From Saccoglossus kowalevskii (taxonomy: Eukaryota > Hemichordata > Enteropneusta > Harrimaniidae), in NCBI RefSeq assembly GCF_000003605.2, contig NW_003115461.1, forward strand, positions 64,494 through 74,669: DNA of 10,176 nucleotides, read 5' to 3'. Below, piece after piece: positions 1 to 7,824 of the stretch. Positions within the stretch are counted from its first letter, which is position 1; the number at the start of each line of letters is the position of its first letter. A program made the position numbers and the translations under genes. The notes under the pieces are model-generated. The model did not search any database. It was not told the DNA's origin and worked only from the letters and a program-made list of their open reading frames with translations.

Positions 1-377
1 CCCCCATATAGTAAATATTGTATTTATTTTATTATCACGTGTGCGTCAGCTGACTGTGGGTTCAACGTAGTCCATTACCTGACTTATACATAGGATCTAA
101 AATCGATTGTGTTCTGTAGCAGAATTGCATACAAATATCACATTGATAATATTGAATGGTGACTTACTATATTAACTATGTACAGAAGAGATGAAGTAAT
201 GCTTAATGTGAATCTAGCATAGTATTTGAAGAATGCTTTTAAATTGGTATTCATAGTTCTTGACAATTATTCAATACAATGACGTGCTGCATCATAAATA
301 TATGCGATTTAGTGTTGCAACAGCTCACAATCAAAGCGATTTAAAAGCGCAATTACGAAACTTGCGAGATTGTCGCC
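1..377. other. AT-rich DNA, no gene seen
   Basis: No reading frame of interest, splice pair or repeat could be supported here. It lies upstream of the TATA box at 378 and may include distal promoter sequence of a plus-strand gene. Confidence 0.4.
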
Positions 378-453
378 TATAAATACCTCTGTAAAACACT
401 ATATTATAAACTCCAGCAATCACGATTAAAAGAGGGACTACTTATAGCGACAC
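378..453 (+). promoter_or_regulatory. Candidate core promoter and noncoding first exon
   Basis: A TATAAATA box lies at 378-385. About 70 bases downstream is a perfect consensus donor, GTAAGT, beginning at 454. Together they suggest transcription starting near 405-412 and a short untranslated first exon ending at 453. No ATG with a convincing reading frame lies in between, which fits a noncoding leader exon. The partner could be the plus-strand terminal exon at 1894-2059, but I found no middle exons. TATA-like strings are common in AT-rich DNA, so this rests on the spacing between box and donor. Confidence 0.3.
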
Positions 454-1893
454 GTAAGTTGATTGCGTGACGAATTTAATTGCTGCACCATGACGATAAT
501 ACAAATTTGGATGAGTACATCATCAGTTTTCATTCATCGTCTAAGTTGAAGATATTTTTATTAATGACATCACGTACGCACATTTATTACACTAGTTGGA
601 ACCAATCAGGTATGGGAGTTGAATTACTATGTCTGAGATATGTGATTGAGAACGGAAGTGAATTTAGTTGTACCAGAAGGCCTGAAAGTATTGGTATTGA
701 AAGTATGATTGCATTACATCAACATTTGTTTCTTTCAAGAAAAAATATGTATATTAATCTTATTGAAATGTGCGCAAAGAATTAAAAATGATTGTATTAG
801 CACATGGTACTCAATTGTCTATACAACCGCCGTTTTGAGTTTATAAATATAATTATATTAGGTAATTTATACCGGACACGGCTTTGCTGACTTAAGTATC
901 CTCTACAACATACAAAAGAAATAACATAAACTTCAACAAGCCGATTTTTTTAGTTCTGGAAAAAATTCTGGCGACGTCAGCTTACAGCAATAGTATCCCT
1001 TTACCTGTACCAACGCAATGCAACGCGTATGTAGTGACATATCTGTAAATGTATGTATGGGTGTTAGACTGGCAAAGTGGGAACTTTTAACATTTAAACG
1101 TTACACAGTTTACCCACGTGACCTACCTACAATGACTGGTTACCTTTTCAGGACCAACTGTTCACAATATAATTCAAAGTGGCAATAACAAGAGTCTTTG
1201 AACTTTACACGCATGTGACCTGCACAAAAAGCGGTTAAATTTTCAGGACCAACGGTCAAGATTACAGTGTATGTATTTATAAGTTCGCAAAGGAACCCAA
1301 ACATTACCCACAACATCAAGAGTTAGTTAGACTGGAAAGCAAATATCAAAATATGCGTGAATGAGGAAATAGCTAGTACCTTTTAAAGTATACATACAAG
1401 TGACTCTGAAGACCTTGTTAGATAGCTAATTTCACTCTCCACGTTTATGGAAGTAATAGTAATGTAGCATTTATTCACCATGTAGCACATTGAAGCCAAT
1501 GTTTGATATTGATAACACTGTAGTTGTCGTTGGGACGAGAAACGGAAGGTCTTTGCAAAAGAAAAAAATGCCTTGTGTAATCCAAAGGACGTATCAGAAT
1601 TCAGACTTGAAAAGTTGATGACAACTTTGACAAGGTTAAAGAGTATGTAAACAGTACGTGTCTAACCTAATCTTGCAAAAGTTGTCGGAATCCGCAACTA
1701 AAAAGTGACCAGAAATGTTTAACTGGCAAATTTCCTCACTGAATGAAACCTTTGTCCTGGATTTGATATGTTTTATTTTTAGAACCACATACAACACCTA
1801 TGCATTTGTATTTTTGATTACCTAATTCCCACTCGGGACCGTCTGATATGTCCAACTCTTTCGTATTGTACTAATCTGTTGGTTTGCTTACAG
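454..1893 (+). other. Presumed intronic DNA of a plus-strand gene; no firm exon
   Basis: The stretch between the candidate first exon and the terminal exon holds no exon I can defend. Weak candidates are an open frame running 480-785 (start codon TTG, not ATG) that contains an AATCAG|GTATGG donor-like site near 609, and a 41-codon frame from ATG 1499 to a stop near 1618 with a run of valines followed by basic residues. Neither has a matching acceptor and donor of the right phase. A diverged two-copy repeat lies at 1081-1253 and is listed separately. Confidence 0.35.
1081..1253 (+). repeat. Diverged two-copy direct repeat
   Basis: The words GAACTTT, GTGACCT and the exact 14-mer TTTTCAGGACCAAC occur in the same order twice: at 1081, 1119 and 1145, then at 1200, 1215 and 1240. 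The copies are offset by 95-119 bases and the sequence between the words has diverged. No coding role is apparent. It is probably an old local duplication inside an intron or intergenic DNA. Confidence 0.4.
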
Positions 1894-2059
1894 GTCACAT
1901 GTTCATGTTCAAGCTGGGGAGAAGAAGAATTCAGAGACGGGAATACGCTCCAATCCACAGACAGCAATGTCTGGTGAAAACGACGACCCAGACAAATCCG
2001 TGTTGAAAAGCTATGAACGACGTAAAAAAGAAGAAAAAGACGGAATTCCTGTATTGTAA
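1894..2059 (+). CDS. Terminal coding exon of an unidentified hydrophilic protein
   Basis: The acceptor is unusually complete: a TACTAAT branch-point match at 1869-1875, a T-rich tract and TTACAG ending at 1893. After one base finishing a split codon (phase 2 intron), the frame reads 54 codons to TAA at 2057-2059. The peptide begins SHVHVQAGEKKNSETG and ends SYERRKKEEKDGIPVL. It is highly charged with no hydrophobic segment, as expected of an exposed tail or linker. I do not recognise the family. The stretch from 2005 onward is repeated immediately downstream (2181-2354), where a one-base deletion shifts the frame, so this upstream copy is the likely functional one. Upstream exons were not found. 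No AATAAA follows; an AGTAAA variant lies near 2150. Confidence 0.5.
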
Positions 2060-2354
2060 AATCTTGAGAATGCTCTTGGTGTAACACTGCGTCGAGATCA
2101 TGACTTTCCTGAACATTACTTATTTTGTATTTGTATAACATGTTGCAGAGTAAAGCTTATAAACTCACCACTATGTATGTGAAAAGCTATGAACGACGTA
2201 AAAAGAAGAAAAAGACGGAATTCCTGTATTGTAAAATCTTGAGAATGCTCATGGTGTAACACTGTGTCGAGATCTGACTTTCCTGAACATTACTTAGTTT
2301 GTGTTTGTATAAAATGTTGCAGAGTAAAGCTTATAAACTCACCACTACGTATGT
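2005..2354. repeat. Tandem duplication, ~175 bp x 2
   Basis: Copy 1 is 2005-2180 (176 bp) and copy 2 is 2181-2354 (174 bp), directly abutting. By eye they differ by about six substitutions and two one-base deletions in copy 2 (one in the A-run after the CGT of CGACGT, one in GATCATGAC versus GATCTGAC), i.e. roughly 95% identity. The unit begins inside the terminal exon at 1894-2059 and carries its last 18 codons, the stop codon and about 120 bp of 3' flank. Confidence 0.93.
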
Positions 2355-2399
2355 GATATATGTATGTTTTTGGGTTAATAGCATACCACATTGGCTGAG

Positions 2400-3350
2400 C
2401 CCGGAAAGTCATATGAAAAATTTTGAGAGTCTCTTTTGTGCAAACAACAACAAAATGTAATTTTGAAAAATTATAATGTCACTTGAAAAGCCGTGGGAGC
2501 AATTTGCAAAGTTTGAAAAATTACATTTGAAAGCAGAAAAGTTGCCAGAATAGTCATGAATGTCGTCTACCAGTCTCATTGGAAGAAGAGAAGATTGTTT
2601 ATGCAAAGAATGTTGCCTGGTAATCCCTTTGCAAAAGTAGACTAAGATCATGTTGAAGGGAGTAAGTTCCATGAAAAGTCTTGAAAGTGAAAAGTTATCT
2701 GAAAAAACACAAAAGTGTTGCTTTGAAAGACCAACACAATTTGAAAAGTTCGAAAATTTTTATTTAAGGCGGGAAAAGTTGTCTGAAGAGACTATGATGT
2801 CGTTTGCAAAGTTCATAGAATCGCCTGCAAAGTTGAGAAAATTGCCCCAAAAGTCAAAAAGACTATCCCCAAACCTGGAAAGAGAGGCGGTAAAGTTCAA
2901 GAAGGCAAGAACATTTCATAAAATGCCACAAAAGTAGTCTGCAAAGTATAACAAGTTTCCTTAAAAACAAAACAAATTACATGAAAAGTTACAAAAGGAA
3001 GGTGGAGTTTTCTTAAATGTCAGGAAATTGTAGTCAAAGTGCAGAGGGTCTCTTTAAGAGGGTGGGAAAGTGGTCGAATAGCCTCGAAAGTTGTCTTCAA
3101 AGTTTGAAAATTGACTGCAAAGACCAGAAATTTGACTGAAAATTAAATAAAAGTTTTACAGAACACAAGGAAGTCGGGAAAAGTCACAACGAAAACGTTT
3201 AGAGAGTTATTTTGGTAGACAATGTTACCTAAAGGTCATGAAAATTGTCTACAAAGCTCAAAAGTATATTTTAATAACAGAAAACTTTAGTGAAAGGTTA
3301 CAAAAGCAATTTGCGAATTTGAAGAAAAGAAAAATTGCATGAAAATCACT
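2400..3350 (+). repeat. Purine-rich arm of a degenerate repeat array
   Basis: Nearly 1 kb of plus-strand sequence is dominated by recurring words such as GAAAAGT, GCAAAGTT, TGAAAAG and AAAGTTG, spaced irregularly at about 15-20 bases, with strong A+G bias. Open frames in it give lysine/glutamate-rich peptides that simply read out the repeat, so I do not call a gene. Related sequence appears in the opposite orientation at about 3370-4150. Together they resemble the arms of a foldback-type element, which typically have long inverted arms made of short tandem subrepeats. Confidence 0.6.
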
Positions 3351-3369
3351 TGGGTATTAAATAGACTTG

Positions 3370-4150
3370 CTCGCCTTTCAAACAAATTCTCATGCAACTA
3401 TCCTGTTATCCAACTTTCCTTTTATGATTTCAAGTCACCTTTTTCACTCTTTAAACTTCCCCATGGCGTTTACGGCGACTTGGCTGCTTTCTGAAGCAAT
3501 ACTCTAGACTCTAGACGGTTTTGCGACATTTCTAGCAACTTTTCTGTCTTCCAATGCGAATTTCCGATTTTAACAGACTTTTTGCGACTCCATTCTCGCC
3601 CTTCAAGATGACTTGCTGAATTTTTCAGATGGATTTTGTAGCTATCAAGGCAGCTTTTCTGACATCCAAAACAACTCTCCAAATTTTTACAACTTTCATG
3701 ACTTTTGAGGCGAAACTTAATTTTCAATTTTATTACATTCCAAGGACTCCTTTGACAGACTTATTTTCGACATTTTGTGCACTATCATCTTCCAAGAAAA
3801 TTTCCATAGATTTGCAGATGACTTTTCCTTATCCAAAGTCTTTCTACATTAACGATGTTTTAGTAGACATGCACGTCTATGAGAGTAAGATGAGTAAAAA
3901 GGATGGTGATCATTTTTTTTTATCTTTTAGTATTCTATATTATTTTCAACTCTCTTTTCTCGCCAATCAACGTTGTCGCATTTCTCCTCACATTACATAA
4001 TAACGTTTAAGATGATGGCTTCATAAATAAATTCCATCTCTTTCTAGAAAACATGTGTCATTCTGTCTGACGGGTTGTGCATTTTTCACACTTTTACGAT
4101 CAACTCTTCCACAACCTCAAAATATTTCTCGCTAGCTTTGCAGCTTTTCT
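3370..4150 (-). repeat. Pyrimidine-rich inverted arm of the repeat array
   Basis: The plus strand changes here from purine-rich to pyrimidine-rich, with words such as CAACTTTTC, GACTTTTTGC and CATGACTTTTG that are reverse complements of the left-arm vocabulary. Specific matches: GAGAGTTATTTTGG (3202-3215) pairs with CCAAAACAACTCTC (3666-3679), with similar flanks; and ATTGCATGAAAAT (3334-3346) pairs with ATTCTCATGCAACT (3386-3399). The pairs do not share one exact centre, so the arms differ by indels. No transposase or target-site duplication was found. Confidence 0.5.
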
Positions 4151-4692
4151 TGATCTACATACCATCAATATCTACCTACGTTATCTGAGCAAATTAAGTT
4201 ATTACAAGCAAAATCTAGCGAAGTATATTAAAAGAAACATATTTCCGACACCACTGACCATGACAGCGTTCCAATCCTCAAATAAAGAAAGTTGTCTACT
4301 TTAACAATATTGATTGCCTCCAGCTACATCATGTTGACACCATTGAAGCGATTCATCTCCAGATGTAGCCACTAATTGATAAGGTGAATTCTTGGTATTT
4401 CTTATTTACCAATTCTTGTGCATTCGATATATACATAGATCCTCTTTTCTATGATTTATAATGTATTTAAGATTTAGCGAATATTTTGAAGTGTATATGA
4501 AGCCCGACAGGGAAGCATGATCTGATTGGTTGAGAAGTTCTAAGCAGATTTGAAGCATTGAATGGTTCAGTATTAGACATACGCTGTTACATGGAAGCTG
4601 AAAATATTTATGTATCGTTTTTTCTCCAATCTTCATAGACAGCAGTTGCCCATTTCCTTGACGTTTTTTAACATTTCCGTACATAATGTTAC
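4151..4692. other. AT-rich DNA, no gene seen
   Basis: The pyrimidine bias fades after about 4300. Open frames on either strand are AT-rich and lack domain features. On the minus strand this would be intron or flank downstream of the donor at 4691-4692. Confidence 0.4.
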
Positions 4693-4993
4693 CTTATTAA
4701 GGGCGGTGATAATTTCAATAAACCGTATTCGTCAATAACCGCTAAGATCTCGGTAAGAGCGAGGGTGCCACGATACTTGTTTTTGACCCAATCTAACGTA
4801 ATCACGTCTACGGAACCCTGGTCATGAGAACCTTGGAACAGTGGACACAATGGCGTTAAAAAGTAAAACACTAACCAAAGGGCTCCCTAGTTTTGAACGA
4901 GATCTCGACGGCGACTTTTGTACACTGTTTATTCGAATCGAACGTCTTTGAGTTTAAATACTTGTTGCATTTAACACACTTACATACACACAT
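4693..4993 (-). pseudogene. Possible laminin-G-like fragment with a frame break
   Basis: Two minus-strand reading frames join into one plausible extracellular-domain piece. The upstream frame (4993 down to 4874) ends in VAVEISFKTREPFG before TAG at 4871-4873. The downstream frame continues from about 4872 with VFYFLTPLCPLFQGSHDQG and then DVITLDWVKNKYRG. The pattern 'I-F-K-T-R-E-P-x-G' followed by a hydrophobic strand is typical of the second and third strands of laminin-G-like domains. One extra base at 4871-4876 would join the frames. The downstream part ends at a good donor, AATAAG|GTAACA (exon end 4693, phase 2). An alternative is a shorter exon starting after the acceptor-like TTCCAAG near 4834. 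It may be a further exon of the lectin/pentraxin gene or a separate remnant. The family assignment is weak. Confidence 0.3.
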
Positions 4994-5001
4994 GAGCCAT
5001 A

Positions 5002-5035
5002 ACTATTACTATTACTATTTATTAATATTATTAAA
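5002..5035. repeat. ATT/ACT-type simple repeat
   Basis: An imperfect trinucleotide run (ATTACT, ATT and TATT units) in AT-rich DNA between the two minus-strand coding regions. No function is inferred. Confidence 0.6.
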
Positions 5036-5055
5036 TTGATACGATAGGTGGTTCT

Positions 5056-5130
5056 CTACAGGTCCATCATCCATGTCTCAGTGAGGACACGGTCCGATCT
5101 CGATGAACTCAACTCACTGTCAGTCAGTAA
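5056..5130 (-). CDS. Possible short terminal exon, uncertain
   Basis: A strong-looking acceptor (TTATTTCTTTTTTAG, ending at 5131) is followed by an open phase-0 frame of 24 codons, LLTDSELSSSRSDR and on to TAG at 5056-5058. It could be the last exon of the pentraxin/lectin gene. However, the preceding donor at 5356 is phase 1, so the phases do not match directly and an unseen exon or a different donor would be needed. The opposite strand also has an acceptor-like CTCTACAG at about 5054-5061 followed by 23 open codons, so the strand is uncertain. Confidence 0.18.
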   Translation of the reverse strand, partial: LLTDSELSSSRSDRVLTETWMMDL

Positions 5131-5356
5131 CTAAAAAAGAAATAATGTTACATCACTTAAATATTTTTTAGGTAAAAGGGTCATATATCTTAGGAGGGAA
5201 CAGTCGGGGGAACTTGAAGAAGATTATTCCAAACGTTCGGAGGTACGAAGTATGAAGATGTGGGACAAATATATAAATTTAAACAAAATATTAATTAAAT
5301 AAAGAACTATCTTACGAGTGCCGTCACTTGCTTAAAATATCAACATTTTCCCTTAC

Positions 5357-5459
5357 CGTCGTATTCACAAATGAATCCCTTCTTCCTGCCAAACCCAGCA
5401 TCATTGCAGTAATCGTCATCCCACGTCAGATAGACATCTTTCCTGAATTCAATGAGGTT
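5357..5459 (-). CDS. C-terminal part of a C-type lectin domain
   Basis: The minus-strand frame reads NLIEFRKDVYLTWDDDYCND and then AGFGRKKGFICEYD. This is the end of a C-type lectin-like fold: W-D-D fills the WND calcium/sugar-binding position, and the two cysteines (DYC and FIC) match the last conserved pair. The exon probably starts after ATTGAATTCAG (first base 5442) or continues from the upstream lectin exon. It ends at the donor GACG|GTAAGG (exon end 5357, phase 1), directly after the domain. Read through instead, the frame stops at TGA 5340-5342 after GKGKC. The junction to the N-terminal half is damaged or unresolved (see 5534-5876). Confidence 0.6.
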
Positions 5460-5533
5460 GTGTCGAACTTAAGTATTGCCAACTACTAGTATTTATTTGC
5501 GTGAAAAGTTATTATCATTGAAAGAATAAGCTT

Positions 5534-5876
5534 CCAAAGTTGAGCACACTGCTCGCCATTACTATCTTTCTGGTGGTTGTCATTTGGTTGACCCTTCGCC
5601 CATTTCGTAAATGTTCCGGATGACAAAAGCGACGAATCGGACCAGATAAATTCCCCATCACTGTTTCTAGACAGTCCAAACCAAAATCCCTTCTCTACTT
5701 CATCGTCAAGGTCGTTATCGAATATATATTTTCTAACTTTCACAAAAACTGGCCGCATCTTCAACATGGCAAGCTGGCCACCTTAGGCAATGCAGTTACT
5801 CTGAGCAGTTGACAATGTACTTCCTCCATGAATACCTCATAACGCTTGCACTTATAATTGACACACTGTTCTAGCG
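5534..5876 (-). pseudogene. C-type lectin exon, N-terminal part, with frameshift and stop
   Basis: The acceptor TTTTATTCGTAG ends at 5877 and the exon begins in phase 1, matching the phase-1 donor of the pentraxin exon upstream. The frame starts SLEQCVNYKCKRYEVFMEE, then must shift by one base near 5820-5823 to continue STLSTAQSNCIA, meets TAA at 5783-5785, and goes on GGQLAMLKM. That string is the classic first helix and C..GG.LA motif of C-type lectin domains. Next come GFWFGLSR (the WIGL position), FIWSD, a QPND motif at the EPN/QPD sugar-specificity site, and GEQCAQLW (expected Glu and Cys). After QLW the frame runs 15 codons to TAG with no usable GT donor, so the link to the W-D-D segment at 5357-5459 is broken. 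Domain identity is secure; the two breaks mean this copy is a pseudo-exon or carries sequence errors. Confidence 0.7.
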
Positions 5877-6109
5877 CTACGAATAAAACAAAACCTTCTT
5901 AAGTAGCGTACCCCTTGTCATTCAAATAAATCGCGATATCTATATGTGATAATTGTCATCAGAAATATATCTAGTGAATATTTACGTACAGATGATACCA
6001 CATTAGTCCTATGTGGATTCGCTTAAGTTTGTACTGTAACAGCGATGTTTGACTGACAATTTCGATCAACAAAATTATTAATAATATAGCAAAACAAAGA
6101 AATATATAC

Positions 6110-6736
6110 ACAGGTCATTAGGAACTTGGATGGCAGATCCAGCGACGTATACACGATCAGATCTCCAGGAAAAAAACGTCTCCTTCAAAAATACTCCCCG
6201 TTATGTGTTGAACACGTCTTGAATTTGGGTTGCGCTAAATACGATGTTCCACATATTGAAAAGGGTCAGCTCGCCGTCAAGTGCCTGAAAATTTGCAAAT
6301 TCTCCTTCAGGGATGTCCTGTTCTTGTCCGAGCGATAGAGAGCCTCCTCCAATGATCGTCTCGTCCGTTCTTAAGTTACTAGTATTGCCGAAATCAATTT
6401 GTATCCCATTGTCATAGATATGCCATTGTCCTAAAAAGTTCGTCCACGTGACACACACGTGATGCCAGGTATCATCATTGACCGCATGTCCGGTGTTGCG
6501 ACTATGACCTTTAACATATATCGCGAACTCCATCGCTTTATAAAGAAGGAATTCGTTGTGCTGGCCTGGGACTGAGTATGAGAAGGGTGTGCCGTAGTGG
6601 TTTGTCACAGTAGCTTTAATCCATATACAGGCCGTTACTTCTGTCATATCGGGAATTGGTGACAGAATACTAACGATTACAGTCGAATCTTGATCGACTA
6701 GTATCTTGTCACAACCAACAATTACCGGGTAATCGG
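6110..6736 (-). CDS. Pentraxin domain B exon, interrupted by a stop near its end
   Basis: A symmetric phase 1-1 exon: acceptor TTTAATGGCAG (first exon base 6736), candidate donor CCTGT|GTATAT (last base 6110). It encodes a near-complete pentraxin jelly-roll. Seen in order: GCDKILVDQDST, ACIWIKA (first cysteine of the domain disulfide), GTPFSYSVPGQHNEFLLYK, WHHVCVTW (pentraxin signature and second cysteine), GQWHIYDNGI, LGQEQD (calcium-binding loop), FQALDGELTLFNMWN. TAA at 6201-6203 interrupts the frame about 30 codons before the donor. The same frame then resumes with FFSWRSDR and VAGSAIQVPNDL, a good pentraxin C-terminus. Calcium ligands: Asn of NEF, and Glu, Gln and Asp of GQEQD, are present; the Asp before Asn is His, and the downstream Glu position looks like Ala. 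The domain assignment is firm; whether the exon is still translated to its end is not. Confidence 0.8.
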
Positions 6737-7212
6737 CTGCCATTAAACAAAACATTATAAGACATTATTTCGGAGAGTTCGACGGAAAACCCACGACTGT
6801 TGTTCGTGCTAATACATAACACAGCAAACGTGTAGGACAGAAAAGCTACACCTCATTCATTGTATACATCAATGTTTTTGACAGTTTAAAGATGCTATAC
6901 TGAAGAAAACAATTATTATTATTGTTGTTTGATACAGCATGTTGAGGACTCAATTAGATCATGTTTTATGGTAAATAAAACATTGCTTTGCAATACTTAT
7001 TCGTTCAGTGACAAATACACATATACATAAATTAATAGTCTACGTACATTGTTTCTCCGAAAACATACTTAGTTATGACTATCAAATAGAATTCCTTAAT
7101 TAATGATAAATCACAATCTATAGACTGTATCAAACAGAACAATAAGTTTCACTCTCGTTTGTATTGCATCGTTATTTATATAATTGTAATATATATTACA
7201 GTCGATACTTAC

Positions 7213-7824
7213 AACACACGTCGGCTTCGTGGATATGGTTGTCAACGAGATCGGATGTTGTTATATCAAGACCTGTTTCTGCATGATATATCCACGAAAA
7301 CACATTACCTTCCGGTTCGCCATGACAGTTCTCATATGATAATTGAATGTCGACCAGATCTCGCACGGTGTCCCACATATTGAAATACGCAATTTCTCCT
7401 TTGAATGCTTGGTTGCCATCAAAGCCACCATTAACTGAGTCCTGTTCTTGACCTAAATATAGAGCCCCACCCTGTGTTATGGTATGGCCACTTTTTAGAC
7501 TACCACCTTTTTTCAGTATTCCGTCTCCATTTTCCAACTCCCGCAGTTGCTGCCATGTGACACATACGTGATGCCAACGACTATCATCGACGCCAAAGTC
7601 AATGTCACCCGAGTTGTCGCCTTTCACATAGAGCCTAAAGTTAGATGACTTGTATAACAAGAACTCATTTTGGTTCGACGCGGATGCGTAAGAGAATGGT
7701 GTGCCAGGATTGCTCTCTGATGTTTTTAACCAAATACAGGCAGTTGGTGGCATGTCATGTGTAAGAGTAACTTTGACAAAAGTCTCCACATCGACTTCTA
7801 TCTTGTCACAATGATCGACTACGC
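7213..7824 (-). CDS. Pentraxin domain A exon (secreted, intact frame)
   Basis: A 612-base symmetric phase 1-1 exon between acceptor TTGATGTTCTCAG (first exon base 7824) and the perfect donor GTGTT|GTAAGT (last base 7213). It encodes one pentraxin domain: HCDKIEVDVET, ACIWLKT (first disulfide cysteine), GTPFSYASASNQNEFLLYK, RWHHVCVTW (signature and second cysteine), YLGQEQD (calcium loop), NQAFKGEIAYFNMWD, and CHGEPEGNVFSWIYH near the end. Pentraxins are calcium-dependent pattern-recognition proteins that assemble into rings. Most ligands match: Asn of NEF, Glu-Gln-Asp of GQEQD, and Gln of NQAF; Asp replaces Glu in GFDGN and Gln replaces the first Asp. The loop after HVCVTW is about five residues shorter than in domain B and lacks the W..Y pair. 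If intron 3 is not removed, translation ends at TAA six codons past the donor. An in-frame ATG at 7880-7882 is probably intronic, because splicing to exons 1-2 gives a better signal peptide. Confidence 0.85.

Noticed and set aside
480-785. 101-codon plus-strand frame
   Set aside because: It begins at TTG rather than ATG, has AT-driven composition and no recognisable motif. Retained only as a weak note on the intron-like stretch.
1818-2141. 107-codon minus-strand frame opposite the terminal exon
   Set aside because: It lies antisense to a better-supported plus-strand exon, and its composition is a shadow of it.
2650-2937. 95-codon plus-strand frame rich in Lys, Glu and Ser
   Set aside because: It reads the purine-rich repeat vocabulary (GAAAAGT, AAAGTTG); its composition is explained by the repeat, and similar peptides appear wherever the repeat is open.
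3470-4000. Frames on both strands over the pyrimidine-rich arm
   Set aside because: Same explanation: they translate the inverted repeat arm, with no domain, signal peptide or splice support.
2400-4300. CRISPR-like or satellite array
   Set aside because: The word spacing is irregular, with no constant repeat/spacer structure, and the genome is clearly animal.
4406-4684. 92-codon minus-strand frame below the LamG-like fragment
   Set aside because: AT-rich, begins just past a good donor, and has no motif; probably intron.
6126-6338. 70-codon plus-strand frame
   Set aside because: Antisense shadow of pentraxin exon B.
7159-7383. 74-codon plus-strand frame
   Set aside because: Antisense to the end of pentraxin exon A and its donor.
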